This document shows, in pieces, positions 49,101 through 56,675 of a DNA stretch of 64,000 nt (positions within the stretch are counted from its first letter, which is position 1; each line of letters starts with the position of its first letter). The notes beneath the pieces were generated by a model. It ran no database searches and had not been told where the DNA came from. It was given only the letters and a program-made list of their open reading frames with translations. A program made the translations under genes and the position numbers. Origin of the DNA: Henricia sp. BOLD:AAB3569 (lineage: Eukaryota; Echinodermata; Asteroidea; Spinulosida; Echinasteridae); contig JBBELK010000297.1 in the NCBI GenBank assembly GCA_037783545.1, forward strand, positions 1,240,001-1,304,000, written 5' to 3'.

Positions 49101-52100
49101 TTGTCTTTACCCTTTCATGCTTAAACATTTCCTACAAGGCATTGCTGTAATTGCCATTTTTTGTGAAGAACATATGCTTTACAAATAATATATCAATGCT
49201 CGATATAATGTCCTTTGTCTCTTGGGTATACTTAGTTTTTACAAATGAAAAACGTTGTACACATACCTGTTGACTTGACGCTCCGAAGCCAACCTGCCTG
49301 GGAGTCAAACCCCTATTGGCTCCTGGGTGACTTGGGTTTCTGATTGACTTGGGTTTCTGTGGAGTAACTACTGGGAGCAACTGGTTCACGTAGTATGGTA
49401 TCACGTTGCTTTCATCAGTAGCTGATGCCAGATTCCACAGGCCTGAATGTGATTTCTGTGAAAGAACAGTGAAAAGTTAGGTCATAGAAGTTAAATATAC
49501 ACAAAAATCTAATTAAAGAAAGGTTTTCCTGGCAATAAACAAGCATGTAGAATGCGCAACGCGCAGGATCAAACAAAAACAACTCGACGCACAGCTAGCA
49601 GTTTGAACGAATGTAATATGCATGTAGCAAATTACACTGCAAAACATGGCCAAACGGCAGGCTAATTTTGTTGAGTTTTACTGATTTACACAAAAAGGTA
49701 TTTATGAATGTGAATAAAAGTGGGTTTGGCCAGTCTTAAACAATAGGTTTAAAACCGGCTAGGGGCCTGGATACTGATTATCACTCGTCCAGGCCCCTAG
49801 CTGGTCTTAAACGTATGTTTAAACAAAATGCAGCATATCTCACCACACTTGTTTCATTCGGTGGCGAGTCTGCAGCCGAAGCCTTATGGTCACTGCAGCT
49901 TGCCATGGCAACTGCTTCAGCCAATCGGATACAAGACCTTGGTTGTCGTGGAGATGCATGTTCGTACCTATCAGCTACCCTACTCCTGGTTATACAGGGA
50001 GTCTTCTGGATCTCAGTATCATCCTGTTAAATGGAAAGAAATTGTTTGCTATATTGTTCTTTTACACAGACGGACAAGAACAACATGGTTACTGAGACAG
50101 TTATTCAAGAGATTATTTAATTGTTTTATACGAGATTGGTGCTTGATGCCAATCCAGCTAAGGCAGTACACACAATATGCAATAACTCAAAGAGAAAGGT
50201 CCCAGTTATCACAAATTACAATACCTCATACATATTCATAAAGCAGAGTCACGTTCTCAGTGGTTCATTCACCGTCACGTGCCAGTAGCTATTTTTGCTG
50301 TTTATCAAGGCGCATACCAAAAGCGCAAGCGTAGTAAACTACTCATCACCCCGAGCTTGTGCTAAATTTAATGAAGTTTCGATGCTTTGTATTTTAATGA
50401 CGCACATTCTAATCTGGATGTCTTAGCGAACAAATGTGAATGTCTTTAAACGAAATTGAATAATGTACAAATGAATAAAAACCAGAGAAATTATGTTCTG
50501 ATCAAAATCACTTGAATACGTACTTCCACAAACGAAATTGAATGCATTTCTGATGAATTCGAGTGAAAAAATATTATATACCTACATGTACACCACCCAT
50601 AGGCATCTGTTACAGCAACCTATGGCAAAACCCAATGCATAGTTCCGAGATTGCCCAGTTAACCCCGCCCCTTAGATATTGTTGCTATGCGTTCACAAGC
50701 CATCGCAAAAAAATGGCGACACACAACGTACAAAGCAACGGGACTCGGCATGGAAAGCACAGATTCATTTGAGAAAACTCAAAGGTATTTATGTTTTAGG
50801 GTCGACAGTTACCGTAGCACACACTGAGCTAAGGGCTAGTAATGCAGGGATGACATATATTCATAAAAATGCACTTTCCTACCTTTGAACAGCGAATCGC
50901 CCGACATTGAAACCAAAATTCACCCAGTCACTGGCGCATACAACATACAAACTTTATGGGCAGAATATCGCGTGATTGGGTGATGATTGCATCACTTTGA
51001 CCTTTGTGGGCGCCGTCTGCTAGCTCTGTCCTGATTGGTCGGCGGGTTCGGCTTGATTGACAGGTCGGAACTATGCATTGGAAAATTCTTTTGCAATTAA
51101 GTTGACATAAAAACTAATTTTGTTTAATTTCTTTTGTTTAATGTCTTTTTTTTGTATAGATTAAAAAGAATCTAGGAGTGTTCTCTTGACTTACAATAGG
51201 GAGAACTATATCAGCCATTCTTTGGCCTAAGACTTTCTTATGTTCCTCTTTAGTCCTCCTGAGAAGCAATGGAACCTCTCTGAAAAGGAAACCAAAAGAA
51301 CTTGGGATTAAAATACTGCTTCAAGAAATAATTAGTAGTTATAAATACATGTATATAGAGGCTTTACACGGTGGCCATCTTAGAGGGCAATTAAACTGTC
51401 ATGCATGAGTGGGCGATATGCATTAGTAAGCATTTTCTGGACCTAATGTCCTGTAATTTAAAACCTATATCCACTAATATGGCCGCTGGTGCAAAGGCTC
51501 TATAGCACAATTTTTTTGTTTTTGTTTTTTTACACTTAACCACTTCAAGATTTCCCCATTGGTGTAGCGGATGAATAGTAAACACGTTTAGGAGAAACTT
51601 ATTTGTTACTGCGTTAGACGTCTGCAATCGCAATAATTTCCGAGAAAAATTTCCAAAAAAGTTTATAACAAAGCGACATTGTGGTGTACAATGATGGTGC
51701 ATCGACATAACAACAATACTTTACCGCACATGGTTAATGAGTTCAGTTGTTTTCCGCCCTCCATGTTTCAACTAAAAATAAACCCGAGCCTACGTACAGC
51801 ATTGTTTGAAATAATCCCGGCATAAACTGGTTAATTTGACCAGAAAAGGTATTTTTTATCTGTCCACGGTCAAAGATGGACGGATTAAAATAGCAAGTTG
51901 GAATAAACAAAATGAAGGATTAAGCTCACTTGACAATTTCCTTCTTTCCCTTCCTTCTCCTACGACCAGCCTGATGAGCAGTCTTCCCAGGTGGCATTGG
52001 TAGATTGATATTAGCAGCCCTCTCTGCTGATTGGCCCGTTGTGTTGTCTTGAATGAGAGATGCAGATAGGGCTAAAGCTACCTGAATCTCCTCATCTACA

Positions 52101-55100
52101 GGACTGAAACCAAACTATAAGCATTACTGGCCAAGGTATTAAAATGCATTTGGTTCCAAGCATAACTAATCATGGCCTACAGGGGCCCATTTCATAGAGC
52201 TGTTAAAGGTAGAACACATGATTGGTAAACTGTTAAAAGGGGCATTATTTCTACTCGTGATTAGAAGCCCATGTTGATAAAACTGCCCTGTAGAAATTTC
52301 AGCCACATAGGTGCAGTAATACTTCAGAAAACTAAAAATCCATTCATGGCTTGTGTTGAGTTGAATAGTAAAAAAGTCTTTTGCAAAAGAGGTTTAGTTG
52401 TTAATTTCTCACACAAAATACCATTTTTAAATCATGTGGTGTTTGGTACCATTGTTGGTACCTCTTTTAGTAATTTTTTTTGTCAACTGGTGAAAAAAAA
52501 TGGGGTCACTACAAAAAATGTACGCAGAAATTTGATTAGCAAAATACTCATTTGGTTTGCATAAATGGTTACCAGCCAAATTCGTATCTAATGTATATTA
52601 CGATTGACTGCTACTGTTGTTAAAAACACAAACATTTTTGGCTGGTAAGCTGAGCATTTCTTCAAATCATCATCTTGTATAAGAGTGCCAAAACAGCTTT
52701 TGAGGAATCTTTCTTCATTTCGGTGCCAGAAGAAAATTGTGTATTTGACACCAACTTAGATGACAATGAAAATGTTAACAACAAAATATTGACAGCACTT
52801 GAGTAGTTACATGTACGATATCCTAAAGTTTACTTACTCCATTTGTGCTGGTGTTGGTTGTTTCTGCTTCCTCTTCCCTTTCAAGCCGCCCCTCCCTCTC
52901 GACATAGCCCCGCCCCCTCTACCTCTTGACTGGAGACGAGGTAAGATCTGGTTTACTCCAACAGTTTCATAAGATGATCCGTTAACACCCGCTGGGTCTG
53001 TCATTCTGCCATCAGCCCCGACACCCTCAGTGCTTATTGCTCCTGCAATGCCAATAACTGTTGGTCTTGCATTAGCGGTTACATCAGGTTTTGTTGTTGA
53101 GGTGTCTGGTGTAGTAGTAGGTACTATAGGAACAGGTGGATCTCTTGTGGTACCTGCTAAAAAACCTGCGGTACCTACATGTGCAATGGCATCTCTTGTG
53201 GTACCTACTAAAGCACCTGCGGTACCTACAGGTGCAATGGCATCTCTTGTGGTACCTGCTAAAGCACCTGCGGTACCTCCAGGTGCAATGGCATCTCTTG
53301 TGGTACCTGTAACTGTCCCATCTCTGGCAGCTCCACTTATACTTCCAATGGCACCTCCTTTTGTATGACCAAGTGTTCCCCCTATACTACTAAACCCTGC
53401 ACCTCCTACGCCATTTCCAACTGAACCTTGACCGTCGGGTTCAATAGTGATCTTTTCTTCTTGTTTTCTAACCAGTACAATCAGTTGCTGAGGTGATATC
53501 TGATGCTGTCTGGCACATTTCTTGAGATGGGATTTCCTTCGCTACGAATGAAAACAGTTTGTAAATACGTTGTAAATACTTCAGCATGACAAAAAGGCAA
53601 AAACAGATTCCTGTAATTGTTTAAGAAATTGCCACAACATGCATCAGTTACTGGTACAGACTCCATAAAAAATAAATTGATGATTTTAAAAACCAAATGT
53701 ATAAACCCTGGAATAAAATACAAGCCATCAAAATTTTAATGGTCAAAAGATGAATACTTATTGATTTTATTTAATTAAAGGAGTAAATATACATGTAGTT
53801 ATGCTTGTTATTCCGTTTTAATTTTGTGCACATATGATCCGAAGTGAACAATGTCTTACTAGTTGAGTTTTGAAGTGTTTTCCACAGATTACGCAGTCCG
53901 GAATTGTCTGTGATCTAGTGGGTGCTGATTGGTGCTTTGGCTCCAAAGCTTCAATATTATCCAGGCATCTGTACAGATAAAGACAATAGGAAATATTACC
54001 ATACTACATGGCACCCCCCATGCACACATGTTGTGTGACATGTTAGGACTTTTATATTTGAGTCTTTCCACGGTAAAGGGGCATTTTGGCAACACGGAAC
54101 ATATTTCCCAGAAAATTCCTTTGTCTGGTCTCAAAATAAAAGAAAAAAGTTTAAGTTGTTCTGAAGAGATAACTCCATCTCTGTCAGCATCTGTTGTTAA
54201 TTCATATCAACTAAACTTACCTTTTAATGTGTTGGGTTCTCCTAGTTGAGTTCATGTGACTGAGGTCTCGTTGGCAGATGTGGCAGAAGAATCTCTCCGT
54301 CTCTGTCAGCATCTACATGTAGTTGCTTATATCAACTTACCTATTAATGTGTTGGGTCCTCCTAGTTGAGTTCATGTGACTGAGGTCTCGTTGGCAGATC
54401 TGACAGAAGATCTCTCTGTCTCTGTCGGCATCTAGTTGCTTATATCAACTTACCTATTAATGTGTTGGGTCCTCCTAGTTGAGTTCATGTGACTGAGGTC
54501 TCGTTGGCAGATCTGACAGAAGATCTTTCCGTCTCTGTCAGCATCTAGTTGCTTATATCAACTTACCTATTAATGTGTTGGGTCCTCCTAGTTGAGTTCA
54601 TGTGACTGAGGTCTCGTTGGCAGATATGACAGAAGAATTTCTCGGTCTCTGTCAGCATTTCTTCTTGCGCTTTCTCTTCTTCACGTCGCTGTAGCGCCCT
54701 TGCTAGATCCTCATCACCACTTGTGTCACCTGGAACGAGAAAGAGGGAGAATTTGGGAAATAAAGTCATTATTGCGTCGGTCCATACAATGTTCAATGGA
54801 TGTAATTTGCCCATACACGACGTGGTGCTTTCCTGAGAAGTACTTTACTGAGTAACTAACACTATAATTACATGTACGCATCCATTTAACATCATAACGA
54901 CGCAATAATCACTTCATTAAACATAATTTCCAGGTTTATAAGTCAAGGCTTTCACAAAGCCACAAGAAGGCCCTGCAAATCCTCCAATCTATGGGTATGA
55001 CCAATAGATTGGAGGATTTGCAGGGCCTTGTGATGGCCTTGTGGAAGCCTTGACTACAGCACTGGTAAAATACATTCGTATGCTGTAGGATATATATTTT

Positions 55101-56196
55101 AACTCACCATTCGGCACCAGGAAGCTCGGCAGTGGAGTGTTTGAAATGTCTGTCTAGTAAAGCAGGAAATCAGATTGTGTGGGGGATTACATCTATTACA
55201 AAGATTCAATCTGACAAAACATTTACCTGTGCTGCCAGTATCATCTCTGGCTTTGACAGATTTGGTAAACTTCTGCCGTAGACAGATCTGTACATGGCTC
55301 TGAAGGACACATGCCGAATCACCTGGGAACATCTTATCACAAATTGGACACTTTCGGAACACGTCATCATCATCAGGGGGCAACAGCGAGGGTTTAGTTC
55401 TGGATTGTTGGGGTTCTACTTCGCTGCAATTAGTCGTTGGTTGTAATGATTCAGTTGAGATATGAACAGATTGGGCAACATCGCCTAAAGGTTCTCTGTT
55501 AAGTTTGCTTAGAGAGGTGGACTTTACATTCTGCAAGTTTAATTTGGAGATGTAAACCGAGCAATCTTTTAGTGAGGATTCTTTGGGTGGCGTCGATGTT
55601 GTCCTGTCTATCTTGCTTTTGGTGCAAGATGTTGATGGCATCTCTGTCTGAATAGCTTCTGGCTGCCCGTCATTGTGAGAGCAGATGTCCAAGTTTGGCG
55701 TATCACTTCCACTGGGGCCTGAATCCTGCACCGTTGTCTGAGATTTGGTAGTTTTCTGTCGGCTGAGCGAACCGACAGTCTTCTTTTTGCCTCTTAATCC
55801 CAGACCAGATCCGTGACTCCAAGGCTCCTTGAAATCACTGCTCTGGTTGAGAGATGTCTCCCCTAAGATGGCCTTCAAGACCTCATTGGGAATTTTAGCC
55901 TGCGATCCAACCGAACCAGTCTGCTTAGTTGAATCATTGGTGTTCTTGCGGAGAGACAACTTGCCTCTACGAGACGATGTCTTAAGAGGACCACGTTTAG
56001 ACTTCTTTGTGCATTTGTTGGAGTTTACTTCTTGGGTCTTCTCAGATATATTCATGAGCTCTTGCAGATTCCTTTCCGTATCAAGATTATGTGAAATTCC
56101 ATCCTTGATTGCAACTGCTCCTGGTCCAAGATCATGATGGTCAATGTTTGAAGATGCTCCCTTCCCATCCAAATCATCCACGGACACCTCACTCAT
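34122..56196 (-). CDS. SLX4: SLX4 structure-specific endonuclease scaffold (BTBD12), 21-exon model, about 2507 aa
   Basis: SLX4 is a nuclear scaffold that binds SLX1, MUS81-EME1 and XPF-ERCC1 for Holliday-junction resolution, crosslink repair and telomere maintenance. Exons (minus strand, 5' to 3'): 56196-55227, 55149-55108, 54729-54567, 53968-53860, 53541-52838, 52103-51930, 51279-51195, 50023-49844, 49455-49267, 46406-46191, 45691-45527, 44274-44114, 43517-40424, 40090-39763, 39517-39363, 38003-37916, 37228-36850, 36516-36441, 35784-35704, 35005-34916, 34196-34122. All junctions are GT-AG and phases agree (7524 nt). Approximate domains: UBZ4-1 283-306, UBZ4-2 369-393, a third C2HC finger 417-437, XPF-binding-like region 750-875, BTB 960-1070, SAP 2236-2274, SLX1-binding domain 2427-2507. 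The start is the first ATG after an in-frame stop. Human SLX4 is 1834 aa; the extra length is mainly in the 3.1-kb acidic exon and repeats. Domain order makes the assignment firm; exact exon ends are hand-made. Confidence 0.95.
34916..35005 (-). CDS. SLX4: SLX4 exon 20: SLX1-binding domain, helix 2
   Basis: 90 nt, phase 0. Reads PLVLDDFHTELKNAGIKYSK then NNLRDFLDKH, matching the PL-x-L-x-x-L / FLD pattern of the SLX4 C-terminal domain. Confidence 0.93.
35704..35784 (-). CDS. SLX4: SLX4 exon 19: SLX1-binding domain, helix 1
   Basis: 81 nt, phase 0. Reads LEEAIKVYIQSKPALYEKIL, the first helices of the conserved C-terminal domain that binds the SLX1 nuclease. Confidence 0.93.
36075..36406. mobile_element. 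TATATAACGCCC element, copy 2, with internal 22-bp repeat
   Basis: Same ends as copy 1. The interior holds three tandem copies of GGAAACAGGCGCACCGTGCA-type sequence at 36217-36285, absent from copy 1. Confidence 0.78.
36441..36516 (-). CDS. SLX4: SLX4 exon 18
   Basis: 76 nt. Acidic SEYENTEDCPEGDYEEGEDE linker, acceptor CTTGCAG, donor ACG/GTAACT; phases 2 in, 0 out. Confidence 0.85.
36850..37228 (-). CDS. SLX4: SLX4 exon 17 with PTSSK coding repeat
   Basis: 379 nt. After SDTDESGPSFRLPR it runs through about nine PTSSK units (15 bp each, about 37020-37145), then a basic KKTGPLITGGGWKPG and an acidic tail. The two internal shortened units also keep the frame. It follows the SAP exon and links it to the SLX1-binding domain. 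Confidence 0.9.
37425..37660. mobile_element. Hairpin MITE in SLX4 intron 16, copy 1
   Basis: Arms GATATGGGTCATTCTATAAA and TTTATAGAATGACCCATATC. The related hairpin at 56854-57095 has the same TATAAATT(T/A)GGGGTC core. Confidence 0.72.
37782..37857 (-). mobile_element. tRNA-derived SINE head
   Basis: Minus strand GGTGGTCGAGTGGTTAAGAC ... GTGGGTTCGAGTCCTGGCC, with A and B boxes. Acceptor stem does not pair well, so a retroelement rather than a working tRNA. Confidence 0.65.
37916..38003 (-). CDS. SLX4: SLX4 exon 16: SAP domain core
   Basis: 88 nt. Reads NELKRYGVKPLPKKKARL then KLKEIYHHTHQ, the SAP helix-turn-helix that in SLX4 docks MUS81-EME1. The G-V-K-P-L-P-K spacing and the KEIYxxTH end are diagnostic of SLX4. 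Confidence 0.95.
38038..38090. repeat. Poly-G tract in SLX4 intron 15
   Basis: A run of more than 20 G with few interruptions, 35 nt upstream of the SAP exon acceptor on the transcript; likely G-quadruplex-forming on the plus strand. Confidence 0.85.
38276..39362 (-). repeat. Array duplicating the 3' edge of SLX4 exon 15
   Basis: About ten units of 111-112 bp. Each contains the last roughly 85 nt of exon 15 (IDELYHPPAPITPM, DDMNTPHLK), a donor GTGATC or GTAATC and about 25 nt of intron. No acceptor inside the unit fits the phase, and reading on from exon 15 hits a stop in the next unit. The copies are therefore probably intronic but rich in decoy donors. Confidence 0.88.
39363..39517 (-). 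CDS. SLX4: SLX4 exon 15: entry to the SAP domain
   Basis: 155 nt from acceptor CTCCCAG. Ends ITPMPTYDDMNTPHLK, matching the conserved SLX4 block that begins the MUS81-binding SAP domain. The donor AAG/GTGATC and the last part of this exon are repeated about ten times downstream. Confidence 0.92.
39763..40090 (-). CDS. SLX4: SLX4 exon 14
   Basis: 328 nt, exits in phase 1. Ser/Pro-rich linker with SPPRPTLAISPSQERL and a helical part ending LKQLK. The acceptor is AACAAAG after a T-rich tract, weaker than the others, so the exact 5' end is less sure. Confidence 0.8.
40424..43517 (-). CDS. SLX4: SLX4 exon 13: 3.1-kb acidic Ser-rich exon with SUMO-interacting motifs
   Basis: Starts RFTLTELSDFCNKM, closing the BTB fold. 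Then about 1000 residues are mainly disordered, rich in Asp/Glu/Ser. Two hydrophobic-acidic stretches look like SUMO-interacting motifs: VIDLSHDDED near 42060-42095 and VINLSLERV near 42790-42815. Many SP/TP sites would suit kinase regulation. The donor is taken as GCAGTA/GTAAGC; a GTAGTA donor three bases earlier would drop one valine. Confidence 0.93.
43677..43964 (-). repeat. 17-bp minisatellite derived from a SINE end
   Basis: About 17 copies of GGGCCTCATCAGGATGT with variants (GAAAGT, GAATGT, GAACGT). The same sequence directly follows the tRNA-like element, so the array probably grew from its tail. It lies in SLX4 intron 12. Confidence 0.88.
43965..44030 (-). mobile_element. tRNA-derived SINE head
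   Basis: Minus strand: CTCATAGCTAAGCTGATAGA ... CTGGGTTCTAATCCTGA, showing A-box and B-box-like segments. Its 3' side runs directly into the GGGCCTCATCAGGATGT minisatellite. Confidence 0.65.
44114..44274 (-). CDS. SLX4: SLX4 exon 12: BTB domain, second half
   Basis: 161 nt. Reads LSLLDFNGSTVICALDFIYA, the core BTB pattern with the F-x-x-x-L-x-F-x-Y-x-G element, then the ReVQQFAER helix. Exits in phase 2, which the next exon completes as arginine. Confidence 0.92.
44520..44745 (+). mobile_element. Dispersed SINE-like repeat, copy
   Basis: Nearly identical to the copy at 27355, with GGAGGTTCGAACCCGCTAC at the end. In SLX4 intron 11. Confidence 0.7.
45527..45691 (-). CDS. SLX4: SLX4 exon 11: BTB domain, first half
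   Basis: 165 nt. Reads LSDLHIVTSDEPLIFAHQFM then ISLRCPSL, the typical BTB pattern of a strand followed by the AHxxxL helix. The BTB domain of SLX4 mediates homodimerisation and localisation. Confidence 0.92.
45873..46003. mobile_element. TTAA hairpin MITE, copy 2
   Basis: Same palindrome as at 15907, in SLX4 intron 10, flanked by TTAA (45869-45872 and 46004-46007). Confidence 0.85.
46191..46406 (-). CDS. SLX4: SLX4 exon 10
   Basis: 216 nt, phase 0. Ser/Thr/Gln-rich linker with a short helix (ALGRTVQILAELADEG). The acceptor is AACTTCAG and the donor CAG/GTATTTT. The intron upstream of it holds the nested GPCR gene. Confidence 0.82.
47699..48622 (+). CDS. Intronless rhodopsin-class G protein-coupled receptor, 307 aa
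   Basis: A single open frame with seven hydrophobic segments. TM1 covers about residues 20-50, TM2 has the LxxxD aspartate (D68), TM3 ends in a perfect DRY (119-121), TM6 carries CWLPD, and TM7 has NTIIY in place of NPxxY. C95 before TM3 and a cysteine in the second extracellular loop (VICSYL) can form the usual disulfide. N-terminal NGS is a glycosylation site. It should sit in the plasma membrane and signal through G proteins; the ligand cannot be told. It lies inside SLX4 intron 9 on the opposite strand. In-frame GTG upstream is ignored; ATG 47699 is the first methionine. The absence of introns fits the large lineage-expanded GPCR sets of marine invertebrates. Confidence 0.9.
   Translation: MDDISTYTASVNGSLAKNQAVRFIYIALLGADIILNLTLNIFGLIVLCQIHSIQATTKVFIRSLTVSDLGIALLYAVPRFIQMMLPFRLIRSVPCRFEIISGTILFNVNILSLLLLTVDRYASIVYCLRYPTLMTISRARFLATTPWILAFIYSTIYIFSTPPTYSSTNVICSYLEESVNFVISTTVILGSLITILALYVHIAFIARRHRRRIAHENQTGFPVVAGNHFKTKSLRTIFIITVSLVVCWLPDVIAVTVAKMTHNDGAVKWTFLIQIANCWLNTIIYYLRNNNIRQAAHSIMASCFKSI
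48649..48800. mobile_element. Short palindromic MITE, GCCGCTGGTGCAAAG family, 3' of the GPCR gene
   Basis: TTTGCACAGGCTGCCATGGC at one end and its inverse (CATGCCCGCCGGTGCAAAGG) at the other, with CATGCATGAGTAGGCA inside. Related copies: 51365-51510, 61797-61926, 63814-63966 and a half copy near 60897-60932. Confidence 0.75.
49267..49455 (-). CDS. SLX4: SLX4 exon 9: XPF-binding-like segment
   Basis: 189 nt, phase 0. Contains SGLWNLASATDES, VIPYYVNQLLPVV and a Lys/Pro tail. The spacing of the Leu-Trp and Tyr-Val-Leu-Pro residues resembles the conserved MUS312/MEI9-interaction-like region of SLX4 that binds XPF; this sub-assignment is from memory. Confidence 0.85.
49844..50023 (-). CDS. SLX4: SLX4 exon 8
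   Basis: 180 nt, phase 0 at both ends, starting DDTEIQKTPCITRSRVADRY. Open throughout with strong splice sites (ttaacag acceptor, GTG/GTGAGAT donor). Probably part of the disordered linker before the XPF-binding region. Confidence 0.82.
51195..51279 (-). CDS. SLX4: SLX4 exon 7
   Basis: 85 nt between acceptor TTTTCAG and donor ATT/GTAAGTC. Reads EVPLLLRRTKEEHKKVLGQR, a charged helix that leads toward the nuclease-binding region. Confidence 0.85.
51365..51510. mobile_element. Short palindromic MITE, diverged copy in SLX4 intron 7
   Basis: Carries GTCATGCATGAGTGGGC and ends GCCGCTGGTGCAAAGGCTCT; the left arm is weak. Confidence 0.6.
51930..52103 (-). CDS. SLX4: SLX4 exon 6
   Basis: 174 nt, phase 2 in and out, starting DPVDEEIQVALALSASLI. 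Acidic helix then a basic GRRRRKGRKEI patch. The helix resembles the ubiquitin-interacting-like segment that follows the fingers in SLX4 proteins; that comparison is inference. Confidence 0.85.
52838..53541 (-). CDS. SLX4: SLX4 exon 5: third finger end and Gly/Ala/Thr coding repeat
   Basis: 704 nt. It begins RRKSHLKKC, completing the third finger with C417, C420, H433 and C437. It then enters a low-complexity region with three to four copies of a 17-aa unit (AGALAGTTRDAIAPGGT) at about 53140-53320, and ends in an RGRGG/KRKQKQ basic patch. The repeat period is a multiple of three. Confidence 0.88.
53860..53968 (-). CDS. SLX4: SLX4 exon 4: end of UBZ4-2 and start of third finger
   Basis: 109 nt, enters in phase 2 with A/TGC, so the first full codon is the final cysteine of UBZ4-2. 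It ends at the start of a further C2HC finger, CVICGKHFKTQL. Human SLX4 has a comparable CPICGKPF segment here, as I recall it. Confidence 0.88.
54170..54301 (-). pseudogene. SLX4: Duplicated UBZ4 exon, copy 3 (out of phase), plus partial fourth copy
   Basis: The unit from 54301 to 54221 still spells FFCHICQRDLSHMNST in one frame, but the only AG acceptors give the wrong phase for SLX4. A donor GTAAGTTT remains. A further fragment near 54170-54200 keeps only the CTGACAG end. I treat these as decayed exon copies. Confidence 0.5.
54341..54421 (-). CDS. SLX4: Possible cassette exon: duplicated UBZ4 finger, copy 2
   Basis: Same structure as copy 1: 81 nt, symmetric phase 2, acceptor CCGACAG, donor GTAAGTT, reading RDREIFCQICQRDLSHMNST. 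The two cysteines and the histidine remain. The fourth ligand would be missing unless the copy is followed directly by exon 4. Confidence 0.4.
54454..54534 (-). CDS. SLX4: Possible cassette exon: duplicated UBZ4 finger, copy 1
   Basis: 81 nt, phase 2 in and phase 2 out, between acceptor CTGACAG and donor AATAG/GTAAGTT. It would insert RDGKIFCQICQRDLSHMNST and the HINR end. Relative to exon 3 it has a 1-nt deletion, but the shifted frame is matched by the downstream acceptor, so the cassette stays open. The acceptor has a poor pyrimidine tract. Whether it is spliced in is unknown. Confidence 0.4.
54567..54729 (-). CDS. SLX4: SLX4 exon 3: second UBZ4 finger
   Basis: 163 nt. Encodes an acidic/Arg-rich helix (DLARALQRREEEKAQEEM) and the finger FFCHICQRDLSHMNS ending HINR. 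The last cysteine of the C2HC set comes from the first full codon of exon 4 (TGC). This matches the second UBZ4 of SLX4. The 3' part of this exon and its donor are duplicated in tandem downstream. Confidence 0.9.
54941..55055. repeat. 115-bp hairpin in SLX4 intron 2
   Basis: AGTCAAGGCTTTCACAAAGC and CCTGCAAATCCTCCAATCTA are repeated inverted with a loop of about 10 nt. RNA from this intron could fold into a long stem. Confidence 0.8.
55108..55149 (-). CDS. SLX4: SLX4 exon 2 (42-nt small exon)
   Basis: Acceptor CTAGACAG, donor AATG/GTGAGTT. Reading in phase 1 gives DISNTPLPSFLVPNG, which joins exon 3 without a stop. The alternative acceptor 4 nt upstream creates a stop at the next junction, which decides the choice. 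Confidence 0.75.
55227..56196 (-). CDS. SLX4: SLX4 exon 1: start and first UBZ4 finger
   Basis: 970 nt, ends in phase 1. An in-frame stop lies just upstream of the ATG at 56196, so this is the natural start (MSEVSVDDLDG). Low-complexity, Ser/Lys-rich sequence leads to a C2HC ubiquitin-binding finger: CPICDKMF, then H and C in HVQIC, residues about 283-306. In human SLX4 the first UBZ4 recruits the protein to ubiquitinated crosslink sites. The donor is CACAG/GTAAATG. Confidence 0.9.
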
Positions 56197-56521
56197 GATG
56201 GGCTTATTTATCTTGATCAACGATTATGGCAAAAAACACATTTCTACACTCGTGTAACAGTGATTTCAGACACAAGGCCAGTTCAGCAGCAAACGAAACT
56301 TAACTGGGAGGTCTATATGCAATTTTACAAGCACAAGCAAGGCGAAAGATGATTTTAAGCCAATTTGTCCATCAAATATAATACATCATCATTCATGTGG
56401 CAATAACGAAATAATTACATCCAGATATTACAGGTTCAATTTGTATCGTTCGTCCTGCGTTACACGCATGCATTGTATGTTTGTCAAGCAATTTACAAGC
56501 GGGAATCATTGCCTTCCATTT

Positions 56522-56675
56522 TTACACGCCTCCTTTTGATTTGCGCTTCTCTTCAACCAATCGCGTTCTTTGTTCATTAACTCGCTCCTGGTGTGCGATC
56601 ATTTCAGCGTAATGTGCCCCGTCTTCCTCATAGTGTTTCCGACGTGCTTCTTCTACATCCGACATGAAAGCTTGT
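56522..56675 (-). CDS. Small membrane protein exon 2
   Basis: 154 nt. Charged helical C-terminal tail with the motif EEDGAHYAEMIAHQERVNEQ and a basic end; stop TAA at 56524-56522. Confidence 0.78.
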
